From positions 1,808,501 to 1,872,500 of the forward strand of contig WARS01000030.1 of the NCBI GenBank assembly GCA_008933995.1: a stretch of DNA of 64,000 nt, given 5' to 3'. The DNA is from Datnioides undecimradiatus. Lineage: Eukaryota > Chordata > Actinopteri > Lobotiformes > Datnioididae. The position numbers and the translations under genes were made by a program. The notes beneath the pieces are model-generated. The model worked only from the letters and a program-made list of their open reading frames with translations. It had not been told where the DNA came from and did no database searches. Positions 12,345 through 24,867 of this stretch are shown here, one piece after another. Position 1 is the stretch's first letter. Every line of letters begins with the position of its first letter.

Positions 12345-15300
12345 ACAGAGACAGCTAAGAAGAGAAAAAGAGAGCGTGACCAATCTACAGACCAACAAGG
12401 ATAAATAATGGGCTAGTTGTGAATTGCTGGCGAGAGACCAGTCCTTGCATCATTTGCCAGTGTGCATTGTCATGAAGTGTACGTGTTTACTCGAGTACTG
12501 TACTAAAATGCAGAATTCAGATAATTTGGACTACTGTTTATATTTCTACTTCCACGATAGTTCTCAGAAACATATATTTGACAGCTAACTTCTCAAATTC
12601 AACATATTATTAAACATTAAACTGTTCTGTCTGGTTTCAACAGATTGGTGCATTTCCATCCGTACCACAGGAAATTTGAGAATCTGTACACACATCTGTA
12701 CAGGTACAGTCAGTTATCTCTTTAAAAGTGAGCTTTTTGTTTGCAGAACCACAGCTGTAAAGAATAGAAACTAATTACACAAACATATGTGGGAAAAGTG
12801 AACATACCATTAAAAAAAAGTTAATTATAACAAAATAAAATCAGTTTAACCTTTTTATTTGTAGCGCTTTTTTAAGCTTATTTACATCTGTGTAGGTTTT
12901 GTATGCATGCATTTAAATGGAAGACATGAGCAAACACCAGCTATAGAAAATTCGGGCTATTCTGGCATGCTCTCCTCTTCCTTTTCTTCTTCAATATTCT
13001 TACCTAGAATAACTGACAACTATACCAAGATTGGAACTCTGGAGCTTTGGAAGATATTAATCATAAAGACAAAAAATTTCACATACACATGTATAAATAC
13101 TAAATAAATAACTCAATGTTGTCCCAATCCTTTTATTGCAGAAACAGATTTACAGAAAACTGACTGTTCAAATCCCCTTTAATAATTCATCATTACTTCA
13201 CAATAATTTAATCAGCATCTACAGGACAGTATTCCATTTGCAGAAAACACCGTGAGGCAGAGAAATGGGCAGTTTTTGGGCAAGAATTTTTCTGTATTCT
13301 GTGCAACCCAGTCTACTGCACTGCTACTATACCACCTCTAGCAGACACTGTAAAGTTAACAACTGCAACACCCTTCTCTTGGAAGCAAACCTGTCTATGT
13401 CATAACAAGCAGTTTTAATTCTGCTGCTATTCGTTTTGTGAAGTTTGTCCTGCCTGCCACAGATAGCTATGGCTTTTTTTTTTTTTTTAAAAAAAAGCTT
13501 GTAAAGCATTTAAAGTTTTTTTCCTTCTTAAAAATCTAGAAGCTCTCTTTTGATCAAAAATGTAATCGAAACTGTTATAAAGGTTTTACACTTCACATTG
13601 ACTCACGTAGTGTTAGAAAATGGAAAAACACAAGCTACTGCTGCAACAACCACAAAAAAAGACAGCATAGAGTTACAGTATATGAGGACTAGAAACAAAG
13701 TGTGGTAAATTTTTAAAAACATGAATGTTGTACTTACACTAGTGAGTATTACAACAGAAGTGTGTAAATTACAGTGCTGTATTCATTGTCCCAAAAACTA
13801 CCTTAGTGTAAGACTCCATTTTCATACCCACAGACTCTCTCTACAAACACTCTCATTTGACTTTTGTTTTCCAGAATTTTAGTTATGGAAAATGAAGGAC
13901 TGATCCATAAGATGATAAGATGATTGAAAAAACAAACCAGGCAAAATTCTGTTGTCTTAAAGGTAAATGGAACAGAATTTTCCTTTAAGTCAATAGAACT
14001 TAAACTTCCAACAGAGAAAATGAGGCAATTTACAAATTGGTTCATTTAATTGTTGTCAGTCAGCTGGTTATAGCGATGACTGCTGTATTTAACTCTGTCA
14101 GCCAGGGATAACAGATTTTTTACATACACTTAAGTTACTATTAACCCTGGATCCCACAGGCTTCAGCATAACTGCCCTGCCTGTATCAGCCTGCTAAGCT
14201 GAATCCATGTTTGTTTAGTGTGTTTTTGAAAAAGAATGTTTACACCACAGCGTGAGAACTTGCACTTTCCAAGATATCCTAATTTACATCACAGTTTAAA
14301 CTTTCAGAGCTTCAGTTAAAACTTCTCTGTCTATTTAGGTCGTCTTGGTTACGTATCTGGAAATATGGGGGAAAAAAAAAGAAAAGATGGGAATCTACAG
14401 AACACAAATACACAGAGGTAAAGACTGAACAAAACACACATCTATGGCTAACAGAATTAGGATTAATTAGCAAAAGAAATTTGTCAAAACACAAGAACAT
14501 CATGTGGTACATGAGGATATAACCGCACACATACTCTCACACACAAACACACACAAGTGTTCTCTCTGAACATGCTAGCATATGGCTCATCCTGGAGACA
14601 ACATATACTGAGTGGTAAATAAGCTGAGTGAAGAAGGGTGAGCAAGGGTTTAGGGAGGTGGGTCACGGACATCACAGCAACTTTGCATAGAATCTGCAAC
14701 AGTGTGGACAGTTAAGTTTACACTGCAATAGTAGGGCAGGAAACTACATTTTCAATTTCCGTATCAGGCTTGAAATACTTTCTGATACCTGCATCAGTCT
14801 GGAGAGATTGGGGGATGCCAGCATAAGATGGAGATAATCTGCAGAGCAAGATTTTCGTTTCTGTAGTGCCACTTAAATTTTTAAAACTTAAGAACCAGCA
14901 CAAGCATGTCCAAGACCTCACTGTATAGACCGGATTCTTCTACTTTGGAAAGTGATCTGTGTCAAACTGCCAAATGATGGTGCAGTTGGCTCATGTTCAA
15001 TTGGAAACATTTAAACTCCAGAAAGACTGACCTGTTTAATGCTACAGTTCTTGCACATACAAGACTCTGGCAGACTGGCTGCAAGTAGAGCACACATACT
15101 TCACATGGCCTGACCATCTGGCCACATTCACACATCAAAACTGCTATGAGCAGAAATGAAAACGGGTGCTCCATTTAAAGGGGAAAAAAAGACTGATGAA
15201 CAAAGACTCAGAAAAACAGAATAGGTAAAAAAAAAAAAAAAAAAAAAATGTGTACAATATTAGAAAACAATTAATTCATATCTCGCATCTCGCAAAAGGA

Positions 15301-15352
15301 AAATTCAAATGTGTAAAAACAGAGGGAAAGAGGCGGGTGTTGTCATAATGAC
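12345..15352 (-). other. probable 3' UTR and intergenic sequence of asph
   Basis: No exon is recognised. AATAAA on the minus strand at 13132-13137 could end a 2.2 kb 3' UTR following the stop at 15353. A poly(A) run lies at 15227-15247. Confidence 0.35.
13132..13137 (-). promoter_or_regulatory. candidate poly(A) signal, longest asph transcript
   Basis: AATAAA on the minus strand, 2.2 kb after the stop codon of the 15.4 kb exon. The assignment is inference. Confidence 0.25.
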
Positions 15353-15456
15353 TTAATTGTTTCTCTGGAGGTGGAGAGGTGCATCACAAATCTGAGCACT
15401 CTCAGATGGTGCTGATGGAACATCAGTGGGTCCTTGCTCCGTCACCACTGCAGCCT
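15353..15456 (-). CDS. asph: asph locus, putative last exon of the long acidic isoform
   Basis: The frame starts after TAG at 15457-15459 (minus strand). It completes a codon begun with G by the upstream exon and runs 34 residues (EAAVVTEQGPT...LHLQRNN) to TAA. Phase fits the 16.5 kb exon. The tail is rich in Ala, Glu, Pro and Ser and has no domain. A second acceptor ten bases upstream would give an immediate stop in the required phase. If real, the protein ends here without the hydroxylase domain. It could instead be an internal exon with an unseen donor, or intronic. Confidence 0.5.
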
Positions 15457-16523
15457 CTACGTTTCTACGGGAAGCACAGAACAGTGTGTTTGTTTGTTAA
15501 TGATCTTGGACTTCTATTTGAACATGTGTTTTGCGTGAGTTGCACTTCACTGTAAGATAAATTGCTACTTTAAATTTTGTGGTAAAGGTAAATTTGTATT
15601 AGTACCATGTTTTTTCTACCACAAGTGTGTAGAGTGGGTTTTCCTAATAACTGTAGCAAATCTAAAAAGACTGAATTCTATCAGGAAACATGAGAAAAAT
15701 TCCTTTCACAACTTATTGACTAAAAAAAGATAAAAAAGATAATGTGTTCTGTAAAAGCAACCAAAGTGCAACTGATAATCAGTTCCACATTGACGTACTT
15801 AAGATAAAAGACAGTTTTCTACAAACAGCTATTCTAGCAAAATTAAAACATTATGCAATACAAAGAAAGTGCTGTAAGTGTCCATCTTGAAACCAGGTTA
15901 AAAGTAAGAACATTAATGCATTATACTACATTAATACAAAAGTACATATTAAGTACATATTTAAGTTTAATTATGTCCATAATAAGCTCTGTACATTTAA
16001 AATGATGACAACACTAGTTACTACTCAATTTGTGTTCACATGTAGACTGTCTTCACTGAAATAGCACTGAGAGATAAACTCCACAGAAAATAATTTGCCA
16101 AATGTTGTGAGTCCATTTTTATATAAACATACCACACATTGACTTGTTTTGAATTTTTCCAAAAAATTTAAGGGTATTGTTTTTACCCTTTTCTCTGTTT
16201 TGTAACACTATGTAAGCCAAGTGTCTTGGGGTTTTCAGACAGTTGCTTAAAAAAAAAGAAAAGAAAAATCTCAATATGTCACTTTTGGCAGTAGAAATTA
16301 ATCAGTATTTTTTGTATTCTGACATTTTCTTGGCCAAAAAAGCATGACATTTTTTTTAATAAAAATGGGCTGAATAATTGATAATGAAAGCAACCATTAG
16401 TTCATTTAAAACTCTGATTAAAATGGTTCATCAGATGACAAAACTGGCTTAGTGCAGACATAATCAAAAGCCATATACTGTTAAAGTCAACATGATATGC
16501 ATGTAGTTGAAAACAAAGTTTAC

Positions 16524-16565
16524 CTGTGGGCTCATCCTGAAACTGTTTCTCCGTCTCAACAAGCT
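16524..16565 (-). CDS. asph: asph locus, 14-residue luminal exon
   Basis: ELVETEKQFQDEPT, bounded by CTGCAG and CAG|GTAAAC, phase 1 at both ends as in the neighbouring small exons. Acidic luminal segment; no domain. Confidence 0.65.
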
Positions 16566-16816
16566 CTGCAGATGTAAAAAACACACACATAGAATTAAGA
16601 CAACTTATTAAAACTGCTGAAATGACTCCAGAAAACAAAGTAGAGCCATCATTTTTGGTTGCATCAGGTCTCAACATGTGTTTCTATGAGTGTGTATTTC
16701 TGACTTAGTCTACTTTCAGACTTAAGGCAAGTTAATTGGGGATGATTTGCTCATTTAGAAAAAAGCGGAATTTGGGGTCAGTTGTTATAAATGGGGTAAG
16801 GGGTGTGTGTACCCAC

Positions 16817-16870
16817 CTTCCTCTGCAACCTTTTGTACCTCATGTGCTACCTCTTTCAGCGCCTCTGTAG
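16817..16870 (-). CDS. asph: asph locus, 18-residue luminal exon
   Basis: ATEALKEVAHEVQKVAEE, predicted helical, bounded by CCACAG and GAAG|GTGGGT, phase 1 at both ends. It follows the large acidic exon in frame. Confidence 0.7.
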
Positions 16871-17538
16871 CTGTGGAAAAAAAAACAGCATTTTAAATTA
16901 CAAACAAATGTACGTTCCAAAAAACCATAAACAGTTAACACAATACTGCAGCACCAGTACAATACCGACCGCTTTGGACCAACGGCTCTAATCTTAATCC
17001 TAAACCTTGGCAGACACTATGTAAAGTGATGGTGAATTCCTTGTAACAGTTGTTTCAGGAGGAGGAAGAAATTTAAAAAAAACCCAATCTCATCTTGAAT
17101 AATATTTTCTTGTTAATGTTTTATATCAAAAATATGAATTCATAGTTCACTGTTGCCAAGCCTCTTCTATAACCATCAAGGGAAATTTTTAAAGACCCTG
17201 GAAAACCAGGCTCCTGTGACTGTCACAGGAGAGGAAAATAGAGAACATTTTGCCTGCAGTAAGCTACTAGATAACAATGTTACTAGGAATCAGCACTTAA
17301 CAGACTCAAGACAGTGGACTGCCATCAGGATTGTAGCTAAGCTCTTCATTTCCCAATATGCATAGTAAGTACTACTAAGTATACTCATTAGTTTGTGTGC
17401 TGTTGTATGCCCCATGATACAAATACACCACAAAGCATATAGTTTACATATTAATGCATTATACCAATATCTACAGTAGGGGAAAAAAAAAAATACTTTC
17501 AAACTATTCTTTCTTTACTTGTATCCTTTCCTCTTTAC
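16871..17538 (-). other. asph intron
   Basis: AT-rich intron between the 18-residue exon and the large acidic exon. No other feature was seen. Confidence 0.6.
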
Positions 17539-18460
17539 CTGGTACCACTTGCTCTTCTGCAAATTTTTCTGGAGCTGCCTCTGTGTCTGCTGCCTCCTCC
17601 CCTACAGCTAACTCCTCTGAGGGTTCGCTTGAAGGTGCTGCCTTCTCTTCTACTACCTCCTCCACAACATCTTCTGAGTTAGCTGCTTCCTCTTCTTCCA
17701 CTACCTCCTCCACAGCTTCTTCTGAGGTAGCCGCTTCCTCTTCTTCAATTACCTCCTCCACAGCTTCTTCTGTGGTAGCTACTTCCTCTTCTTCAACTAC
17801 CTCCTCCACAGCCTCTTCTGTGGTAGCTGCTACCTCTTTTTCAACTATTTCCTCCACAGTGTCTTCTGAGGTACCTGCTTCCTCTTCAACTACCTCCTCC
17901 ACAGCTTCTTGTGAGGTACCCGTTTCCTTTTCTTCCACCACCTCATTGGCTGCTTCTTCTAAGCGTGCTTCCTCTGCCTCATCTTCTGCTACATCCTCAA
18001 TAGCTTCTTCTGTTGGGGCTGCCTCCTCTGCAGAAACTGCCTCTTCTAATACTTCCTCAACAGCTTCTTCTGAAGGGTGTGCCTCATCTTCAGAAGGTTC
18101 CTCTGAAGCAGCTGCCGCTTTCTCTTCCACTACCTCCTCGACAACTTCTTCTGCAGTGGCAGTCTCTTCTTCTTCAGTGGGCTCAACAGCTTCCTCGATT
18201 GGAACACTCTCTTCCACTACAGTTTCTACATCTGAGGCCACCTCCTCTGCAACCTCATCAGCCTCCTCCACTGCAGATAAGGCAACCTCCTCTGGAACCT
18301 CCTCAGCCTCCTCCACTATTGCAGGGTCCTCCATGGTCTCAGCAGCCTCTTCCTCCTGTTCTGTTGCCAGTTCCTCTACTTCCTCTGGAGCTGCTTCCTC
18401 CACTGCAGGCTGGTCTCCCATCATCTCTTCAGCTATTTGCTCCTCATCAACTGGAGCAGC
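17539..18460 (-). CDS. asph: asph locus, large acidic repeat exon (luminal domain)
   Basis: A 922-base exon adding 307 residues, almost half of them Glu, with Val, Ala, Ser and Thr and nearly no basic residues. It enters in phase 0 after GATTCAG (AAPVDEEQ...) and leaves in phase 1 at CCAG|GTAAAG (...EEQVVP). The Glu-rich luminal stalk is typical of the ASPH and humbug forms, which bind Ca2+ loosely through acidic clusters in the ER/SR lumen. This exon is far longer and more regular than the mammalian stalk I know. Part of it is a 16-residue tandem repeat (17641-17925). The opposite strand is also open throughout, as a Ser-rich frame, because GAG codons read as CTC; that frame is a shadow. Confidence 0.85.
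17641..17925 (-). repeat. coding minisatellite, 48-base unit, six copies
   Basis: Five 48-base units (17641, 17689, 17737, 17785, 17833) and a 45-base unit (17881-17925). Each encodes a variant of VEEVVEEEEAATSEEA. Unit lengths keep the frame, so copy number can vary without breaking the protein. Confidence 0.9.
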
Positions 18461-20206
18461 CTGAATCAAGCAACATTGTCAAAGGTTATAAAAAGATATG
18501 GCTTTTCAAATTTGAATCCCTATTAAAAACAGTTAAGGCTGTTTTACCCATTTCATGTAGGCAAAATATTATCAGATAATTATCATCTTCAAAATCTAAA
18601 AGTTGTGATCATAGCTAAAACCCATTGCCCTAGAAAAAAAAACTGCTACATGTGGAAATGCTAGAGAAATACCTCTGGCCTGCAAACATTGCCTATTCAG
18701 GCTCTTGTCTGTAAAAAATGAAACACAAATGCCTATATTCTGTCCCAGCCCCAGAAGACCAGAGGAGACTGTGGTTGCGTTTTATTCTTTTCAACCTGCT
18801 GTTCGCAGTCAGATTCTGTCATAGCTATAGCATACAGCTTCAGGCTGTTCGCCGGGAGCACTAGCCATGTTGGATACCGGTCCTGCACTGCTCTGTACTC
18901 TCCCACTGCACACGTCATTCAGGCAGCCAATCAGTGCAGCGCCTCACTATCATTGCCTCCCCACCCACTCAGAACTCCGCAGAGCTGTTATGTGATGGAT
19001 GATTAGATCTCTTCTACATAGTCTTTGTGACTAACTGTACTGTAACAAAAAATGCTGAGTGGCTTATAAACTCACTGCAACACTGCGATTGTTTTTCAGT
19101 CTTACCATAAAATAACGTTATGAAAAAGCAATTGCTTTAATGAATAGGGAATGACTGCACATATTGTTTAGCCTCTTTGACAAAATACATATATTGAGTG
19201 CAGTGGCAATAGTGTCCTGAGGTGAGATACTGCAATTTTTTTGCACTGCATCAAGAAAACGTACAGCAGAGACCCGACCAGAACCGCTGCAGATTTATTT
19301 TTAGTCTCATTTACCTCCAGATTTGTAATGGTCCACATTATTTTCAGAATGGCTTAGACAGTATTTTAGTGAGTTTTCTAAGAGAGAAAAAAAATGTAAA
19401 AAAAACATAAATAAATAAAAGAGCCCTGGTTTTAATAAAAGTAAAGTAAAACTAAAAGTAAGTTAAAATAAAATACAGGATTCCTGGTGACTAATTTTGC
19501 ATTTGCTTGGGTGTGCATGTAATGTCTTGTGTGACCTCTTGCCCTTCAATAACGTGTGTTTTAACCTTAAACAGTGACAAGGCTTCACATTTTGTAGTAT
19601 GCTCTAATGTAGCTGGCTTCCTAGATTTGTCTTAAAATACTGTCAAGGGAAACTTTTCACTTTTTTTAAATGTTATGTTTACTTTATGCTTGATTGGCAT
19701 GGAATTAGGTGCTTAGTAGTCAACAGTTATAACTGTTATATAGACAATAAAAGTTTGTTAAAGAGTTAACATTAAATTTTACCTTTAGCATAGCTAACAT
19801 TAAAACGATGTATGCTGGTTATAACTGATCTATTTATCTAACAGATCAGCTCTACTAAGAGCTACCATATCAGCAGTATCGCTGACTTACAACTCAGCAT
19901 GTTTGTTACTTGTTAGCTAAAAGTAAAGTTGCCAAAATCACTAAATGGACTGTACTTATACAGCACTTTACTAGTTGTCTGACCACTCAAAGCGCTTTAC
20001 ACTACAAGTCAGCAATTCACACCAAATGGAACTCCATTGAAGAGATTCTTTCAAGGCGTTTCTGAGATTCACTGTGAAATAAATACTGTTAATTACAATT
20101 TGATCATCAATTTTCCTCATTCCACCACACTCCACGATACAGACAGTTCACCAGGCAAAGTGCATAGGGATGCCATTTTTTGCAATTCTGATGCCAAACT
20201 ACTTAC
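18461..20206 (-). other. asph intron
   Basis: A 1.75 kb intron in phase 0, carrying a reversed SINE fragment at 19944-20033. Nothing else was recognised. Confidence 0.6.
19944..20033 (-). mobile_element. SINE 3' fragment
   Basis: In reverse complement it matches the last 90 bases of the SINE at 4028-4309 (TGTGAAT...GACTTGTA...AAAGCGCTT...TATAAGTACAGTCCATTTA). The head is missing. Confidence 0.7.
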
Positions 20207-20320
20207 ATCCTCTGCTGCCTCCTTCAAAGTGGCATCCTCTTCAACAGCAGGAGCCGCCTCCTCCTCCTCCTCCTCCTCCTCCTCCTCCTCCTCCAGTACT
20301 TCTGGATCCTCATCAATCAC
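20207..20320 (-). CDS. asph: asph locus, poly-Glu exon
   Basis: 38 residues (VIDEDPEVLE then a run of Glu, then AAPAVEEDATLKEAAED). Acceptor TTTTCAG and donor GAT|GTAAGT are both strong, and the exon is phase 0 at both ends. The Glu run is encoded by a GAG trinucleotide repeat (about 20257-20293) and may vary in length. Confidence 0.85.
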
Positions 20321-20558
20321 CTGAAAAGGGAATACACCACCTAAATGTCATTAATAGATTCATACTTTCTACAGGTGTATAATTGATTCCATAAAATATC
20401 TGACTAATGAATTAAGTATTCAATAGCTTGTGCATTTTACTATTTCAACATTTCTAACTAGAACTTTGGAAAAGGATCAAGATGGAAAGAGTTTCCAAAA
20501 ATTGATGACAGCCATTGGATCGAGTACCACTTATTGTTTCATCTTGCACTGTACCAAC

Positions 20559-20635
20559 CTCAGGGGTATCCACAGGCTCTGGCGCAGCCTCAGGTTCTGG
20601 TGCAGGCTTGGATGATACCTCCTCAGATTCATGCA
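20559..20635 (-). CDS. asph: asph locus, Pro/Glu-rich exon
   Basis: VHESEEVSSKPAPEPE...EPVDTPE, 26 residues. Acceptor CCTCCAG, donor GAG|GTTGGT. It enters in phase 1 and leaves in phase 0, which is what the phase-0 20.3 kb exon needs. An alternative donor 7 bases on (GTACAG) would leave phase 1 and could skip to a phase-1 exon. Confidence 0.75.
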
Positions 20636-21204
20636 CTGGAGGCAGTAGCAGAAAGTTAAAAGATTTGTTTGCTATCTTGAATTTCAACAACTGAATAGTT
20701 TCAACGCGACAATATTAATAATGAAAATAATAAAATAGAATAAATAAATAATGTGTCTGGGGAAAAATATGCTACTTCTAAAGATTAACGTATGATTCCT
20801 AAATGTTCTATTTGGCTTTACTTTTAATTATGACAGGCAATACAGTAGTACAGTACTTACTTAGAATAAATTCACTAAATAAATTCTCAGACTACATAAT
20901 AAAATACATAGTTCAGGGTATGTTTACATCTTAGCCAGAAGAAATATCTTTCAGCAAAATCCTTCACAGTATCATGAAACTTCCTGACTAAATTTTGACT
21001 AAAGGATGTCAACACACAAATTCTAAAATATAACATTAAACCAAGTACAATTTTCAGAATGTGACTTGAACTCAATTTTAAACTTCATGCTGTTCAAGTG
21101 TTCTGAAAGATGACCCAATAGAATCATTTTAAAGGTTCTTCAAATTTTTTCAGCACTACTGTCATATAATGACATAGATTCCAGACGCATACACACTCAT
21201 GTAC

Positions 21205-21288
21205 CTGGTGGTGGAGGCGCAGAAGTTTCCTCTGCAAGAGCAGCTTCAATCACATCTTCCACTGGTACTGGTTCAGGCTCAACAACAG
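21205..21288 (-). CDS. asph: asph locus, Pro/Glu/Val-rich exon
   Basis: AVVEPEPVPVEDVIEAALAE and ETSAPPPP, 28 residues, bounded by TTCTCAG and CCAG|GTACAT, phase 1 at both ends. Luminal stalk segment. Confidence 0.8.
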
Positions 21289-21780
21289 CTGAGAAGTGAC
21301 GAAAATGGTTGAAGGGAAAAAAAAAACAGAATGAATGGGAAGTGACATATTTTTGTAATGCAAAATGTTTTGATTTTTAAAATTTCAAAAGCCTTGCCTC
21401 TTGGCCAAGGAGACAATTGAAATAAGCTGTTTAACTTTGAAGACAATCTGTATGTTACATGACCCACTAAACAGATTTATAACAATATAATTTAAATATT
21501 TTATATTTATCTATTGGCACTACATTAAACAGGAGCAAAATAAGCTCTGCTGCTGTTGCTTTAATTATGTGTTTTATTTCAGTTTAAATTTCTCTTATCA
21601 CAGCTTGAAAACATTTTTTCCCTCGTAACTAATCATAACTAACTGACTTTTTAATTCCTTATCCCATTTTGAAAGTTTGGCAAGTTTAAGTCTGACAAAA
21701 TGTATTTACTGATATATAGACAGACTTAAGAGTTTAAAGTATGATTGTCTGTAATGGATTTATTTGATTATCATCTTTAC

Positions 21781-21840
21781 CGAGACTTCCCAAATGGGTG
21801 GCACCTGTGAGGTGGATCTGGCCACCTGCTGTGTTACTTA
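21781..21840 (-). CDS. asph: asph locus, candidate 20-residue exon
   Basis: VSNTAGGQIHLTGATHLGSL between a long T-rich tract ending TTTAG and the donor CTCG|GTAAAG, phase 1 at both ends. The splice signals and phase fit, but the composition is unlike the acidic neighbours and I do not recall the peptide, so it may be a cassette exon or chance. Confidence 0.5.
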
Positions 21841-22585
21841 CTAAACACAAAAATATAAAAAAAACCTGCTCCTTATAAGAGTTTATAATTACAATTTAAC
21901 TATTCAGAATTACTAAATAAACTTATTTTTCTTGATCTTTGCAAGCAGTAAATTAAGGGCCATTGGGATCAGAGCATCTATAGTACCCATTGCACAACAT
22001 TAGGTGTCCGTTTGGCCCTTCAAGGGAAAGATTTCTGGGACCCCTGATCTTTACCATGAATTGCAACTCACCTGTCAACATTCACAGTAGAGCTTCCACG
22101 GATTGTGGATTTTTAATGGCAGTTGTGTTAATGATCTAGAGAAGGGAAACTCAAATAGCGAAATAACTGCACTCTATGATCTATTATGCGGGGTCAGCAA
22201 ATAAAAGGAGAGACATAAATAGTAAGTGCAGCTTAATGTTGAGGTTGGCAGTAGTACAGAGCCAAAGAGGGCTATAAAGATGTTAAAGTACAATGTTGTC
22301 TCTCGCCCCTTCATGCAGCGTTTTTTTTAAAATCAAGTTCATGTTGTTATGAAAATAAATTCAAAGGCATATTTGTCTACCCACAAAGGGGATATGTTTA
22401 CAGTTTACATAAAGCCTTTACACTGAAAGCCAAGTGTGATATTTAACAAATACCACAGACTGATTTGGCCAATGATACAGGGAAAGTCTGTTGCCATACC
22501 ACACCTGTGTTCCCTACTCTTCCATTATCTGTGTTGAACATGTCCCTGGAATAAGTGTGTGTATAATAATGAATATGAGTGATAC

Positions 22586-22675
22586 CTTCTGGTGTCTCAG
22601 GATCAGGTTCAGGAGTCTCTACTGGGGCAGCAACTTCTTCATGATGGGAGACATCAACAGCTTTCTCTTTCAATC
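22586..22675 (-). CDS. asph: asph locus, first luminal exon of the long form
   Basis: GLKEKAVDVSHHEEVAAPVE then TPEPDPETPE, 30 residues, phase 1 at both ends, acceptor CATGTAG and donor GAAG|GTATCA. It corresponds to the GLKERSTSEPAVPPEEAEP segment that follows the EF-hand in human ASPH, which makes it the entry to the long isoform. Confidence 0.85.
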
Positions 22676-24829
22676 CTACATGACATGATGGATAGTTGTT
22701 GGCAGGGAAGGTTGTATGTACAATATAGACCCAGGATATATAAGTTTGTGTACAGAGTGCACATGTCCATAAATCAATCAAATGTGAATGAATAAGGAGA
22801 GACATTACATGAAAATTAATCTAAGAAGTTTTAAGAAGTTTACACTAGTATGTTTCCCTCATATTTTAAATATAGCGTTGTGTACCCATTTTTGTTATCT
22901 CCACATTGTGCACCTCAAATTAGTAACACTGGCTAGAGGTTAGACATAAAGACATATTTTGATTATGATGACTTAAAGTCCCACAGCTAAGTAGGCATCT
23001 GTGATTCAAGTTACTTGTGGCAGTGCTGTCAGTGCAGACAATCTAATTTGACTTTTTCGCAAACTCTTTCTACATTTTTTACAGAGAACGGTTTGACAAA
23101 GACAAAATATCCAGTGAGCTCTCAGGCAAGGTGCATTATTGGTGGCTTGTTGAGGACAGGAGAAAAATCAGACCGGTTTTACCTGATAAAAAGTCAACAG
23201 AAACTCAAATAACATTTGTTAACAGATGACACTGAGAAGCCCACACTTAGCGCCACTATTGTCTGCAAAGAAATGGCTGAAACCAAGGGGCTAGTGTGTA
23301 CTGGCAGACCTAAAGATAGAGGTTTAGTAAAATGTCTGGCGTGATGAGTTGATACAACGCTCCGATGGTTGTAAACACCTCCAAAGCATTGTTCTACCCT
23401 GCCTTGCATCAACTTTTGTGGCTAGTGGTAGTGTTTCGGTGTAGGGCATAGTTTCTTGGCATAATTTAAAAAGAGCCACAGACTTGAGTATTGTTACACC
23501 ATGTCCATCACTTAACTATCAAAGTACAGACCAAACATTAATGATGAAATGAGTTTTACTTTAAATTTTTTGCATAAAGCAACCAACAATTGGAAACCTG
23601 CCAGTTAAAACCAATGGGGCCTTTACCAGAGTACTATCGACACCAGGTGTAGCAACATTGCAAAAATGTGTTTAAAAAAACCCCAAAACAAAACACCACA
23701 CTATAGCTTAATCTTACTTTGAAAGTTAAGAAAATTAAGAAATTAAGCATATGATGCAGGTTGACCTGCATGTCCTGCAGCCAAAGATTTTTTTTTTTCT
23801 TGGTAACAATTGATAACACTTCTTGTTGGGCTGTGTTTATGATCAATAAAAATGCCAGATTAAAATTAAATGCCAAATCTCTGACTGTTGTGGTTGTTTA
23901 ACACTTTACCAATTTCTACTCACACTGCACTCCATATTCTGCATATTCCAGTTGTCCAGTTAAATCATTATTACTATTGTTTGCCAATCTGCGGCATACC
24001 ATTTTTCATGAAATGGCACAGAATAATTATGTGATGCTATCATGTTAATATAAACCAAAAACTCTGTCTTTCCACTGCCTCGTAAGATGTATGCCATGAA
24101 AACTTTAAAATGCAAAGGAGGTCTAACCCCATACTAGCACATTATCTAATAAAGCAGCCAGAGTTTGTGTGTTGTGTGACTGGTGCACAGTACATGAACT
24201 AGTACAGGACTTTCCAAGTAAAAATGTGTGCATATAAGAAATTTATATTTTTAACAACATTCACATTAATCTAGATTTCCTATTAAAGCATTCTAGTTAA
24301 AACTGTTTTTCCTTTGCTGACTGTAAATAATGTATTACTATCCGAAGGATAACTTTTTTGTGTAAATCTTGAAGTTGGTCTGAGGTCAAAATCTTTCAAA
24401 GTATTAATTAGTATTTCTGTGTTGCTGTTTTTGTTTTTTTCCCAAAAGTACACATTCCAGTGGAAACACAGACAGGGAGCCGTCTTTAACATGTTAAGAA
24501 AAAGGTGCTTGCATACAACCAGAAACTTTATTGACATAAGATAAAACAAATTTATGATGGAGAAATTGATGGGTTCGATGCCCTAGTTTTCAATCTTGCT
24601 CAATTTAAACATGATCACAAACACTGAAGAACATCACACTTGATCAACACTCAAGAACACTTACAATGTTTTTCTGACCACTGCAGTTCCAATCCTATCC
24701 TTTCCATTACCAAATTAATCACATCATTAACCACATCCTTCCAATCTATCCTTTAATGAAAAAGGAAAAAGACTGGAAATTTCCAGCACCATAGTTCCTC
24801 TGACTAAGCTGGTGGCCCCGTCACTATGT

Positions 24830-24867
<38 letters not shown>

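Noticed and set aside
12083..12398. Arg-Glu and Tyr-Ile repeat open frames
   Set aside because: Translations of CT and TA/CA microsatellites.
17454..18464. 336-codon plus-strand Ser-rich open frame
   Set aside because: It is the mirror of the acidic asph exon: GAG/GAA codons read as CTC/TTC on the other strand. The minus frame has the splice sites and correct phases.
18013..18579. 188-codon Pro/Leu-rich open frame
   Set aside because: Third-frame shadow of the same acidic exon, with no splice context or family match.
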